DNA of 64,000 bases, taken from positions 109,424 to 173,423 of the forward strand of contig CAMKGX010000001.1 of assembly GCA_946412355.1 (NCBI GenBank). The letters are read 5' to 3'. Below are positions 29,636 through 38,590 of the stretch, one piece after another. Position 1 is the first letter of the stretch, and the number at the start of each line of letters is the position of its first letter. The position numbers and the translations under genes are program-made. Below the pieces are notes generated by a model. The model had not been told where the DNA came from, searched no databases, and saw nothing but the letters and a program-made list of their open reading frames with translations. Source of the stretch: an uncultured Clostridia bacterium (GTDB lineage Bacteria > Bacillota > Clostridia > Oscillospirales > Oscillospiraceae).

Positions 29636-31119
29636 GCCTCCAGCTTGGAAAGCCCCAGCCGCAGACGGCGCAGCGTCTCATCCTTGCCCAGAATCTGGCA
29701 GATTTCCACGGCGCCGCCGGGGGTCACCAGCTTGCCGGCGGCGGCGATGCGCACGGGCCACATCAGCGTGGCGTTCTTCACGCCCAGGGACTCCGCCAGG
29801 CCCACCAGCGCGTCGTGAATGGCCTCCTGGCTCCAGGGCGTCAGGGCCTCCAGGGCGGGGATGGCGGCTTTCAGCATGGCGGTGCACACGGCGCTGTCGG
29901 TCTTGGACTTCTTGTTGGTGAAGAATGCCACGTCATACTCCGGCAGGGCGTCGAAGAAGTCCACCTTTTCAGGGATGTCGGTGAGCTTTTCGCATCGGGC
30001 CTGGAGCAGCCCGGCAATGGCGGCCATGTCAAAGTCGCCCTTGACGCTCTGGCGGATGTAGGGCTCGGCCACCTTGGCGAAGGCCTCGGGGGTCATGGAG
30101 CGGAGATAGACGGCGTTGAAGTGGTCCAGCTTGGCGATGTCGAAGATGGCGGGGGACTTGGAGATGCCCGTCATGTCAAAAATCTCCGCCAGCTTTTCCA
30201 GGGAGAAGATCTCCTCCTCGGCGTACTCACCCCGGGGGCTCCAGCCCAGCAGGGCCACGTAGTTCAAGATAGCCTCGGTGAGATAACCCCGCTCCTTCAA
30301 ATCCTCGTAGCTGGGGTCGCCGTGGCGCTTGCTCATCTTGTTTTGGGCGTCCCGCATCACAGGGGAGCAGTGGACGTAGGTGGGAATCTCCCAGCCGAAG
30401 GACTCATAGAGCAGGTTGTACTTGGGGGCGGAGGACAGATATTCGCTGCCCCGCACCACGTGGGTAATGCCCATCAGGTGGTCGTCGATCACGTTGGCGA
30501 AGTTGTAGGTGGGCAGGCCGTCCCGCTTCAGCAGCACCTGGTCGTCCAGGGTCTTATTCTCCACGGTAATGTCGCCGAAAATGGCGTCGTGGAAGGTGGT
30601 GGTACCCTCGTGGGGGATGCGCTGGCGGATGACGTAGGGCTCGCCGGCATCCACCCGGCGCTGGGCCTCCTCGGGAGACAGGCTGCGGCAGGGGTCGTCG
30701 GCCCGGTCAAACTCGCCGCTGTCCTCCTCCGACTCGGCCTTCTCGCAGAAGCAGTAGTAGGCAGCGCCCTTTTCCACCAGCAGCCGGGCGTACTTGCCGT
30801 AGGTGTCCCGGCGCTGGGACTGGATGTAGGGGGCCACGGGGCCGCCCACGTCGGGGCCCTCGTCGTGGTTCAGGCCGCACTCGGCCATAGTGCGGTAAAT
30901 CACGTCCGTGGCGCCCTCCACCAGGCGGCCCTGGTCGGTGTCCTCAATGCGGAGGATGAAGGTGCCCTGGTTGGCCCGGGCGATGAGCCAGGTGTACAGC
31001 GCCGTGCGCAGGTTGCCCACGTGCATATAGCCGGTGGGGGAGGGGGCAAAGCGGGTGCGCACCTTGCCGTGGGGGATCTTGGCCTCCATCTCGTTGAAAT
31101 ACGTCATATCCATAGCCAT
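29632..31119 (-). CDS. gltX: Glutamate--tRNA ligase
   Basis: RTRFAPSPTGYMHVGNLRTALYTWLIAR; KMSKRHGD. Start at 31119 with AGGAGGA. Confidence 0.96.
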   Translation of the reverse strand: MAMDMTYFNEMEAKIPHGKVRTRFAPSPTGYMHVGNLRTALYTWLIARANQGTFILRIEDTDQGRLVEGATDVIYRTMAECGLNHDEGPDVGGPVAPYIQSQRRDTYGKYARLLVEKGAAYYCFCEKAESEEDSGEFDRADDPCRSLSPEEAQRRVDAGEPYVIRQRIPHEGTTTFHDAIFGDITVENKTLDDQVLLKRDGLPTYNFANVIDDHLMGITHVVRGSEYLSSAPKYNLLYESFGWEIPTYVHCSPVMRDAQNKMSKRHGDPSYEDLKERGYLTEAILNYVALLGWSPRGEYAEEEIFSLEKLAEIFDMTGISKSPAIFDIAKLDHFNAVYLRSMTPEAFAKVAEPYIRQSVKGDFDMAAIAGLLQARCEKLTDIPEKVDFFDALPEYDVAFFTNKKSKTDSAVCTAMLKAAIPALEALTPWSQEAIHDALVGLAESLGVKNATLMWPVRIAAAGKLVTPGGAVEICQILGKDETLRRLRLGLSKLEA

Positions 31120-31289
31120 GGTAGTTCCTCCTGTATTGCTGAGAAAATGCAATAAAATAACAGTATAATTATAGTGATGTGGGGCGAAAAGTCAATGATT
31201 ATCCTTGTCATCGGGCGTAAAACATGGTAGAATAGCCAAAATGCCGTTTTGGGCGGTTTCGCCCGGCGGGAGAAAGTGAGGCCTTCACT

Positions 31290-32285
31290 ATGGATGAGAG
31301 AAAAAAGAGAATATTCAGCGGCATTCAGCCCTCCGGCGAGCTGACGCTGGGTTCCTATATGGGCGCCATCAAGAATTGGGTGGCCCTGCAGGAGGAGTAC
31401 GACTGCCTGTACTGCATCGTGGATATGCACGCCATCACCGTGCGCCAGGACCCGGCCCTGCTGCGCCGCCGCAGCGTCAACCAGCTGGCCCAGTATATCG
31501 CCTGCGGCCTGGACCCGGAGAAGAACATCATGTTCATCCAGTCCCATGTGCCCCAGCACGCGGAGCTGGCGTGGGTGCTGGGCTGCTACACCCAGTTCGG
31601 CGAGCTGAGCCGCATGACCCAGTTTAAGATGAAGTCCCAGCAGCACGCCGACAACATCACCGCCGGCCTGTTCACCTACCCGGTGCTGATGGCCGCTGAC
31701 ATCCTGCTTTACCAGGCCGACCTGGTGCCGGTGGGGGAGGACCAGCGCCAGCACGTGGAGCTGACCCGGGACATCGCCCAGCGGTTCAACGGCGTGTACA
31801 GTGACACTTTTACCCTGCCCGAGGCATTCATCCCCAAGATGGGCGCCCGGGTCATGAGCCTGGACGACCCCTCCACCAAGATGAGCAAATCCCTGCCCGA
31901 CGGCTGCGTCAATCTGATGGACGCCCCGGAGGTCATCATGAAGAAGTTCAAGCGCGCCGTCACCGACTGTGACACGGCGGTGAAGTTCGACAAGGAGAAC
32001 AAGCCCGGCATCTCCAATCTGTTGACCATCTACTGCGCCGCCACCGGCAAGACCATGGACCAGGCGGAGCAGGATTTCGCCGGTCAGGGCTATGGCGTGT
32101 TCAAGCCCGCCGTGGGCGAGGCGGTGGTGGAGCTGCTGCGCCCCATCCGGGAGGAGTCGGAGCGCATCATGGCCGACAAGGCGTACCTGGAGAGCGTGTA
32201 CCGCACCGGCGCGGAGCGGGCCTCGTACCTTGCCAACAAGACCCTGTCCAAGGTCTACCGCAAGGTGGGCTTTGTGGGCCGGTAA
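31290..32285 (+). CDS. trpS: Tryptophan--tRNA ligase
   Basis: IFSGIQPSGELTLGSYMGAIKNWVALQ; STKMSKS. Confidence 0.97.
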   Translation: MDERKKRIFSGIQPSGELTLGSYMGAIKNWVALQEEYDCLYCIVDMHAITVRQDPALLRRRSVNQLAQYIACGLDPEKNIMFIQSHVPQHAELAWVLGCYTQFGELSRMTQFKMKSQQHADNITAGLFTYPVLMAADILLYQADLVPVGEDQRQHVELTRDIAQRFNGVYSDTFTLPEAFIPKMGARVMSLDDPSTKMSKSLPDGCVNLMDAPEVIMKKFKRAVTDCDTAVKFDKENKPGISNLLTIYCAATGKTMDQAEQDFAGQGYGVFKPAVGEAVVELLRPIREESERIMADKAYLESVYRTGAERASYLANKTLSKVYRKVGFVGR

Positions 32286-32303
32286 TTACCTTATTGCAAA
32301 ATG

Positions 32304-32332
32304 AAAGCAGCGGGCGAAAGCCCGCTGCTTTT
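32304..32332. terminator. Bidirectional intrinsic terminator
   Basis: AAAGCAGCGGGC-GAAA-GCCCGCTGCTTT. Confidence 0.85.
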
Positions 32333-32349
32333 GCGTTTATAAAATGGGG

Positions 32350-33603
32350 TTATGCCGCAGTCTTGTCGGCGGCCAGCTTCTTTTGCAGCCAGTCCTTGCC
32401 GTCCACGAACCGGGACACGATGTAGCTCACCACGTAGTCGCCGGAGGCGTTGATCATGGTAGCGGGAGGATCCACCAGGTTGCCGATCATCACCAGGATG
32501 GGGAAGGCCAGTTCCATCTGGTTGGGGAAGAAGATGGAGCAGATGATATACTCGCCGATGTAGCCGCCGCCGGGCACGCCGGACATGCCCACGCTGGACA
32601 GCACCGCCACCAGGATAATGGGAATCAGCTTATCCCAGGTCAGCGTCTGGCCGAACACGCCCCACACGAAGGCGATTTTCAGCACGCAGGAGAAGCAGGA
32701 GCCGTCCATGTGCATGGTGGCGCCCAGGGGGATCACCATGTCGGCCACGTCCTTGCTGACGCCGGTGGCCTCCGCCTCCTCCAGGTTGGTGGGGATGGTG
32801 GCCACAGACGAGCAGGTGCCCAGGGACACCACGGCGGGCTTCACGATATGGCGGAACATGGTCTTCACTGCGCCCTTGCCGCCGCCGAAACGGGCGAACA
32901 GGGGGAAGGCGGTGAACACGTACAGCAGGCACAGGGGATAGTACACCAGCATGGCCCGGCCGTAGGCAGCGGTGATCTGGGAGCCGTAGGAGGCCACCAG
33001 GTCAGCGAAGATGGCGAAGAAGGCCACGGGGGCGTAGTAGGTGATGATCTTCACGAACTTCAGCATCACGTTGGTCAAGTCGGTGAGCCATTTGGCGACG
33101 AGGGTCTCCGCGCCGCCGTTGAGATTCACGGCGAAGCCGAACAGCAGGGAGAACACGATGAGGGGCAGCATGGCCCGGCGGCTCAAAAGGCCGGTGAAGT
33201 CGCTGACAGTGAAGAAGTTGACGATCATGTCGGGGATGGAGGCGTAGTCACCCATCTCCTCGCTGGGCACCGTCTCCCACGCGGTCAGCACCGGGGGAAA
33301 TACCTTCATCAGCACGAACATGATGAGGGCGGCAATGGCGCCGGTGACCACGAAGGTAGCCACGGTGGTGCCTAAGATTTTACCGGCCCGCTTGCGGGAG
33401 CCCATGTTGGCCACGGACCCGGCGATGGAGGCAAACACCAGCGGCACCACCACGCAGAACATCATGTTGATAAAGATCTTGCCCAGGAATGCGATGCTGC
33501 CGGCAAACGCCGGGGCCACAAAGCCCACCACGCAGCCCAGGATCATGGCCAGCAGCATAATGGCCAGGAAGCGGTAATTCTTTACCACGTCTTGCTTGTT
33601 CAT
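32350..33603 (-). CDS. Dicarboxylate/amino acid:cation symporter (DAACS family)
   Basis: IFINMMFCVVVPLVFASIAGSVA…SLGTCSSVATIPTNLEEAE…TMHMDGSCF. Start at 33603 with GGAGGAAG. Confidence 0.92.
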   Translation of the reverse strand: MNKQDVVKNYRFLAIMLLAMILGCVVGFVAPAFAGSIAFLGKIFINMMFCVVVPLVFASIAGSVANMGSRKRAGKILGTTVATFVVTGAIAALIMFVLMKVFPPVLTAWETVPSEEMGDYASIPDMIVNFFTVSDFTGLLSRRAMLPLIVFSLLFGFAVNLNGGAETLVAKWLTDLTNVMLKFVKIITYYAPVAFFAIFADLVASYGSQITAAYGRAMLVYYPLCLLYVFTAFPLFARFGGGKGAVKTMFRHIVKPAVVSLGTCSSVATIPTNLEEAEATGVSKDVADMVIPLGATMHMDGSCFSCVLKIAFVWGVFGQTLTWDKLIPIILVAVLSSVGMSGVPGGGYIGEYIICSIFFPNQMELAFPILVMIGNLVDPPATMINASGDYVVSYIVSRFVDGKDWLQKKLAADKTAA

Positions 33604-33769
33604 ATCTCTTCCTCCTACAAAATGGAATACAACATCTATGGTATGAGCCGTCTCCGGCCCACATGCCCCAGTATATCCGGGAATGATTTGCAAATCAATC
33701 GCAGGAAATGCCATTCTATTTGCAAATCGTGCTATCCGGGGCGGGAATGGGCGGAAGAAAAATCCCGCG

Positions 33770-33798
33770 TTGACAAGGAACGCCTTTTTATTTATAAT
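33770..33798 (+). promoter_or_regulatory. SigA consensus promoter of rnpB
   Basis: TTGACA-N17-TATAAT, about 8 bp before the predicted RNA start. Confidence 0.85.
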
Positions 33799-33805
33799 GT
33801 GTGGC

Positions 33806-34152
33806 GCGAGTTGGTCGGACAGCCGCGGGGGTCAAGCGAAAGCTGGCCCATGAGGAAAGTCCGGGCTCCACAGGGCAAGGATAACGGGTAACGCCCGCCG
33901 AAGGCGACTTCAGGAAAAGTGCAACAGAGAGATACCGCCCTGCCGCAAGGCGGGGTAAGGGTGGAAAGGCGAGGTAAGAGCTCACCCGTCGGCTGGAGAC
34001 AGTCCGATGCTGTAAACTCTATCCGGAGCAACACCGCTATGGGGACAGGAGGCTGGCCCGGCCGTCCCCGAGGTGGCTGGAGCGCACCGGCAACGATGCG
34101 CCTAGATAGATGGCTGTCAAGACAGAACCCGGCTTATAGACCATCTCGCACA
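33806..34152 (+). ncRNA. rnpB: RNase P RNA (bacterial, A-type-like)
   Basis: GAGGAAAGTCCGGGCTCCACAGGGC and ACAGAACCCGGCTTATAG; terminal GCGAG/CTCGC pairing. Confidence 0.95.
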
Positions 34153-34158
34153 AGATAC

Positions 34159-34193
34159 GGCAGCGCCTGCGTAAACCGCCGGCGCTGCCTTTT
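34159..34193 (+). terminator. Intrinsic terminator of rnpB
   Basis: GGCAGCGCC-N13-GGCGCTGCC-TTTT. Confidence 0.75.
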
Positions 34194-34244
34194 CCTCTTG
34201 CCGTCGGGATTGCGCCGCCGCGTTTTCGCCGTAAATCTGCCGGT

Positions 34245-34265
34245 CCTAATTACCTTTTGTGTTGT
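34245..34265. repeat. Left 21-nt inverted repeat flanking the CAT-like gene
   Basis: CCTAATTACCTTTTGTGTTGT; its reverse complement matches 35131-35151 at 19/21. Confidence 0.65.
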
Positions 34266-34351
34266 AGAGATGTACATGCGTCTCTTTCAACAAGTATTGC
34301 AAATGCTCAGACATATGGTATATTTTTGAGGCACAGGATAAATCGGAATTT

Positions 34352-35017
34352 GTGAGGATGACGTATATGAACTATAAAGTAATTGACAGCGAGACCTACT
34401 ATCGGAAAGGCGTATTTCGTCACTTTACAGAAGACTGCAAGTGCTCGACCTCGATAACGTCGAGAATAGACGTAACAGAGCTCGTCACACACTCCAAGAA
34501 CACAGGGACGAAGTTTTACATCAATTTCCTGTATATCCTTTCAAAGGTCATGAATTCACGCGAAGACTACAGAATGGGGTACCTTCGGCAGACAGATGAG
34601 TTGATCTGCTACGACGTGATCAATCCTACACAGTATGTTTTTCATGAAGATACGGAAACCTGTACTCCTGTATATACGGAATACGATGAAGACTATGAAA
34701 AGTTCTACGATGCTGCATTGCGGGATGTCGAAGATGCAAAGAAGACAAGAGAATACGGTCTGGACATGGTGAACCATCCCAACTGGTTTGATGCGTCTTA
34801 TATTTCTTGGCTTTCCTATGATTCACTGCATCTTGAGCTGCCCGATGGGAACCTGTATTTTGCGCCAATCATCAACTGGGGAAAATACAGAGAAGAAAAC
34901 GGCAGGCTTGTCATGCCTGTGACCGTTCGTCTGAATCATGCGATTGCTGATGGATTTCTGGTCGCAAACGTGTTCCGCCTGCTGGAGAAGGAAATCAAAT
35001 CTTTTGTCGGGATATAA
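34352..35017 (+). CDS. Chloramphenicol O-acetyltransferase (CatA)-like acetyltransferase
   Basis: YYRKGVFRHF…LRLNHAIADGFLVANVFRLL with HxxxDG active-site motif; about 220 aa. Start could be 34352, 34358 or 34367. Confidence 0.85.
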   Translation: MRMTYMNYKVIDSETYYRKGVFRHFTEDCKCSTSITSRIDVTELVTHSKNTGTKFYINFLYILSKVMNSREDYRMGYLRQTDELICYDVINPTQYVFHEDTETCTPVYTEYDEDYEKFYDAALRDVEDAKKTREYGLDMVNHPNWFDASYISWLSYDSLHLELPDGNLYFAPIINWGKYREENGRLVMPVTVRLNHAIADGFLVANVFRLLEKEIKSFVGI

Positions 35018-35130
35018 TCGGCAAATTTCGATTTATCCAGCAGGTTCATAATTGGACCCGCTCTTTCTTCTTGCCCGTGGTTTGAAAGCATTTGTGCACA
35101 TTCACCAATGGGTCGGGTGGAGGCCTATTA

Positions 35131-35151
35131 ACAACACAAAGAGTAATTAGG
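35131..35151. repeat. Right 21-nt inverted repeat flanking the CAT-like gene
   Basis: ACAACACAAAGAGTAATTAGG. Confidence 0.65.
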
Positions 35152-35279
35152 AGATCTGCCGCCCCGCTTTCCAAGGGAGCTGTGCCACCACTTTTATTGC
35201 CATAGGCCCGTCGCTCCCTTTTGTCTATCTTCCACAATTTCACGCCCTATATTTTGCCTTGAATCATCATATTCACATC

Positions 35280-35322
35280 TTTACATTAGCGTGATAAAGT
35301 GTTAAAGTAATAGCGTAATAAA
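35280..35322 (+). promoter_or_regulatory. Putative promoter region with direct repeat TAGCGTRATAAA
   Basis: TTTACA-N17-TAAAGT; TAGCGTGATAAA (35287-35298) and TAGCGTAATAAA (35311-35322). Confidence 0.4.
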
Positions 35323-35365
35323 TCGAAGCGCACCATCCAATGAAATAACATGGAGGATTACAATA

Positions 35366-36172
35366 ATGAAAAGAGTATTCGCCTTTGTGCTGGCCCTGGC
35401 CATGGTATGCTGCCTGGCGGCTTGCGGCAGCACCAATAATGCCGCCTCTGCGGATCGTGACAAGGTGACCTTCACCATGGGCGTTGACCCGGAGTATCCC
35501 CCCTTCAGCTACCTGGGGGACAACGGGCAGTACACCGGCTTTGACGTAGAGGTCTGCGCCGCCGCCTGTGAATTGCTGGGCTGGGACTTCCAGGTGTTTG
35601 CCGTCAACTGGGACGAGAAGCTGATTCAGCTGGACGCCGGTGAGTGCGACTGCGTGTGGTCCGGCATGACCATTCTGGACAGCATGAAGGAAGCGGGCTA
35701 CGTCATCTCCCAGCCCTACTACGATAACACCCAGGTGCTGCTGGTGAAGGAGGGCAGCGACATCACCTCCTCCGCCGACCTGGCGGGCAAGCGGGTGGCC
35801 GTCATGCTGGGTACCTCCGGCGAGGCCATGCTGGCCGATGACCTGGCGGATCTGGCCGCCTCCTTTGACGATTTGATGATCTGCAACAGCTTTTTAAGCT
35901 GCTTCACCGAGCTGGGCGGCGGCAGCGTGGACGCCGTGTTTGTAGACCTGCCTGTGGCGGCCGCCTATGCCGCGGAGAATCCCGGCTTCACCGTCATCAA
36001 CGAGGCCCTGGGCGCCGAGCAGTACGGCATCGCCTTCCGCAGCGGCGACCAGGCCCTGTGCGACGCCATCGAGGGCGCCGTGGCGGAGCTGGTGAGCAAC
36101 GGCACCTACGCCGAAATCGCCGCCAAATATCCCGACATCAGCCCCGACAACCTGGTGTTCCTCAACAAGTAA
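35366..36172 (+). CDS. Amino acid ABC transporter substrate-binding lipoprotein
   Basis: Lipobox LAACGS; MGVDPEYPPFSYLGDNGQYTGFDVEVCAAACELLGWDFQV (SBP family 3). Confidence 0.93.
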   Translation: MKRVFAFVLALAMVCCLAACGSTNNAASADRDKVTFTMGVDPEYPPFSYLGDNGQYTGFDVEVCAAACELLGWDFQVFAVNWDEKLIQLDAGECDCVWSGMTILDSMKEAGYVISQPYYDNTQVLLVKEGSDITSSADLAGKRVAVMLGTSGEAMLADDLADLAASFDDLMICNSFLSCFTELGGGSVDAVFVDLPVAAAYAAENPGFTVINEALGAEQYGIAFRSGDQALCDAIEGAVAELVSNGTYAEIAAKYPDISPDNLVFLNK

Positions 36173-36201
36173 GGGAACGCCCCATCTGAATACCGACAAC
36201 A

Positions 36202-36235
36202 CCTTCCGGGTGACGCCACGGCGCTGCCCGGAAGG
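36202..36235 (+). other. Intercistronic stem-loop between SBP and permease genes
   Basis: CCTTCCGGG-N16-CCCGGAAGG, perfect 9-bp stem, no T-run. Confidence 0.65.
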
Positions 36236-36262
36236 CGCTGTCCTGCTTTGTGAGGAACGTAC

Positions 36263-36910
36263 ATGACACTGCTGACCATGACTGTGAAGCTGGCCGAGGG
36301 CCTGGGCAAGACCTGCGCCATCTTCTTTCTGACGCTGCTGTTCTCCCTGCCCCTGGGCATGGTGGTGGCGCTGCTGCGCATGAGCAAAAACCGCCTCATC
36401 TCCGGTGTGACCCGGTTTGTGATTTCCATTCTCCGGGGTACGCCCCTGATGCTGCAATTGCTGGCCGTCACCTACGGCCCCTATTATCTCTTCGGCGCAG
36501 GGGTGGCCCGGAATAAGCTGATTCCCGTGGTGGTGGCCTTTGCCATCAACTACGCCGCCTACTTCGCCGAGATCTACCGGGGCGGCATCGAGTCCATCCC
36601 CGTGGGCCAGTACGAGGCGGCGGAGGTGCTGGGCTACACCAAGCTCCAGACCTTTGTCCGCATCATCCTGCCCCAGGTCGTCAAGCGCATCCTGCCCAGC
36701 ATCACCAACGAGGTGGTGACCCTGGTGAAGGACACCTCCATGGCCTTCACTGTGTCTTACCAGGAGATGTTCACCATCGGCAAGCAGATCGCCAACTCCC
36801 AGACCAGCTTCACCCCCTTCCTGGTGGCGGGCGTGTTCTACTACGTGTTCAACGGCGTGGTGGACTTCGCCATGGGCAGGATCGAGAAACGGCTGAACTA
36901 CTATCAATAA
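36263..36910 (+). CDS. Amino acid ABC transporter permease
   Basis: ISILRGTPLMLQLL…EIYRGGIESIPVGQYEAAEVLGYTKLQTFVRIILPQ. Confidence 0.94.
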   Translation: MTLLTMTVKLAEGLGKTCAIFFLTLLFSLPLGMVVALLRMSKNRLISGVTRFVISILRGTPLMLQLLAVTYGPYYLFGAGVARNKLIPVVVAFAINYAAYFAEIYRGGIESIPVGQYEAAEVLGYTKLQTFVRIILPQVVKRILPSITNEVVTLVKDTSMAFTVSYQEMFTIGKQIANSQTSFTPFLVAGVFYYVFNGVVDFAMGRIEKRLNYYQ

Positions 36911-36922
36911 GGAGGCGCCGGC

Positions 36923-37690
36923 ATGAAAATCATGGAACTGACCCACGTGAAAAAGAGCTTTGCCGATGCCACGCTACACGTGCTGAAGGACATCAGTCTC
37001 AGCGTGGAAAAGGGGGAGGTGGTGGCCATCATCGGCCCCTCCGGCTCCGGGAAATCCACTCTCCTGCGCTGCGCCACTTTATTGACCGACATGGACGCCG
37101 GAGAGCTGTGCTACGACGGTATCTACGCGGCCAGGAATGACGACAGCGGCCGCGCCGTCTATGCCGACAAGGCCACCTTGAAGCAGGTCCGGGGCAAATT
37201 CGGCCTGGTTTTCCAGAATTTTAACCTGTTTCCCCACTATTCGGTGCTGAAAAATCTCACCGATGCCCAGATCCACGTGCTGGGCCGCAGTAGGGAGGAG
37301 GCGGAGCGCCGGGCCCAGGCGCTGCTGGACAAAATGGGCCTGGGCGACCGGGGCAGCGCCTATCCCTGCGAGCTGTCCGGCGGCCAGCAGCAGCGGGTGG
37401 CCATCGCCCGCGCCCTGGCTATGGACCCGGAGATTCTCTTCTTCGACGAGCCCACCTCCGCCCTGGACCCGGAGCTGACCGGCGAGATTTTGAAGGTCAT
37501 CCGCGCCCTGGCCGACGAGCACATGACCATGGTCATCGTCACCCATGAGATGGCCTTCGCCCGGGAGGTGGCGGACCGGGTCATCTTCATGAGCGGCGGC
37601 GTCATCGTGGAGGAGGGCCCCGCCCGTCAGGTGATGGACGACCCCAAGGAGGAGCGCACCCGCCAGTTTTTGAGGAATTACCAGCGATGA
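36923..37690 (+). CDS. Amino acid ABC transporter ATP-binding protein
   Basis: [49 protein letters not shown]. Confidence 0.95.
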   Translation: MKIMELTHVKKSFADATLHVLKDISLSVEKGEVVAIIGPSGSGKSTLLRCATLLTDMDAGELCYDGIYAARNDDSGRAVYADKATLKQVRGKFGLVFQNFNLFPHYSVLKNLTDAQIHVLGRSREEAERRAQALLDKMGLGDRGSAYPCELSGGQQQRVAIARALAMDPEILFFDEPTSALDPELTGEILKVIRALADEHMTMVIVTHEMAFAREVADRVIFMSGGVIVEEGPARQVMDDPKEERTRQFLRNYQR

Positions 37691-38472
37691 AAACGGTTCA
37701 AGTGGTCCGGGCCGACCCGGCGGGCAATATCACCGCCCTGGTGCTGTCCGACGTGCCGAAGGAAGCGCGCCCCGCCCTGGCGGCAAAACTGATGGCCTTG
37801 CCGGACTGGGGCGTGGAGCAGGTGGGCTTTGTCCACCGCGGCCCACCGGGAATCCATGGCGTATTGGAGATGATGGGCGGCGAGTTCTGCGGCAACGCCA
37901 CCCGTGCCTACGGCATGCTGCTGGCCCGGCAGAGCCTGCTGATAGGGCGGCAGGAGCTGCTGCTCCGGGTCAGCGGCTGTCGCAGCCTGGTGCAGGTGGT
38001 GGCGGACACCTACGTGGGCACCGCCAGCGCCGCCATGCCCCTGCCCCGGAAGATCAAAGATGTGACGGTGGGGGACATTCCCGCCACGCTGGTGGACTTG
38101 GAGGGCATCGCCCATCTGGTGGTGCAGGACGTGGCGCCCAGCCGGGCATTTTTCGCCGCCGCCGAGCCGATTTTCCAATCCTACCGTGCGCTGGATGCCT
38201 ATGGCGTCTGCTTTGTAAAGGAAGATACCTTAACACCGCTCGTGAAGGTGGTGGACACCGATACCCTGGTCTTTGAGGGCAGCTGCGGCAGCGGCGCCAT
38301 GGCGGCAGCCTTCGCCGCCTCCCGCGGGGAGGGGGACGGCAAGTTCACTTATCGCCTCCGCCAGCCCAAGGGCACCGTGGAGGCCACGGTGGTCCGGGAC
38401 GGCGGCATGTGGATCGACGCCTCCATCGGCGGCCCCGTCACCGTGGGCGACGTCACGGAAATCACATTGTAA
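37687..38472 (+). CDS. DapF-fold amino acid epimerase/racemase
   Basis: Two candidate catalytic cysteines in GGEFCGNATRAYG and EGSCGSGAMAAAFA; ATGA overlap with the upstream ATPase gene. Confidence 0.78.
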   Translation: MKTVQVVRADPAGNITALVLSDVPKEARPALAAKLMALPDWGVEQVGFVHRGPPGIHGVLEMMGGEFCGNATRAYGMLLARQSLLIGRQELLLRVSGCRSLVQVVADTYVGTASAAMPLPRKIKDVTVGDIPATLVDLEGIAHLVVQDVAPSRAFFAAAEPIFQSYRALDAYGVCFVKEDTLTPLVKVVDTDTLVFEGSCGSGAMAAAFAASRGEGDGKFTYRLRQPKGTVEATVVRDGGMWIDASIGGPVTVGDVTEITL

Positions 38473-38477
38473 CACCT

Positions 38478-38510
38478 AAGCCCTGCACCCAACCGGTGCA
38501 GGGCTTTTCC
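38478..38510 (+). terminator. Intrinsic terminator
   Basis: AAGCCCTGCACC-N5-GGTGCAGGGCTTTT. Confidence 0.85.
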
Positions 38511-38590
38511 CACCCCACCTCACCGTTGCATATTTTCCGCCGATGGGATATAATACTTGGTTAGAGTATGGAGAATAAGGAGCGTCTTTT

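Noticed and set aside
31120-31289. T-box riboswitch upstream of gltX or trpS
   Set aside because: The intergenic region is short and I see no T-box consensus or antiterminator structure.
33919-34329. 136-aa ORF overlapping rnpB
   Set aside because: Lies mostly within RNase P RNA; not expected to code.
35046-35243. 65-aa minus-strand ORF downstream of the CAT-like gene
   Set aside because: Overlaps the inverted repeat; no RBS or domain; likely incidental.
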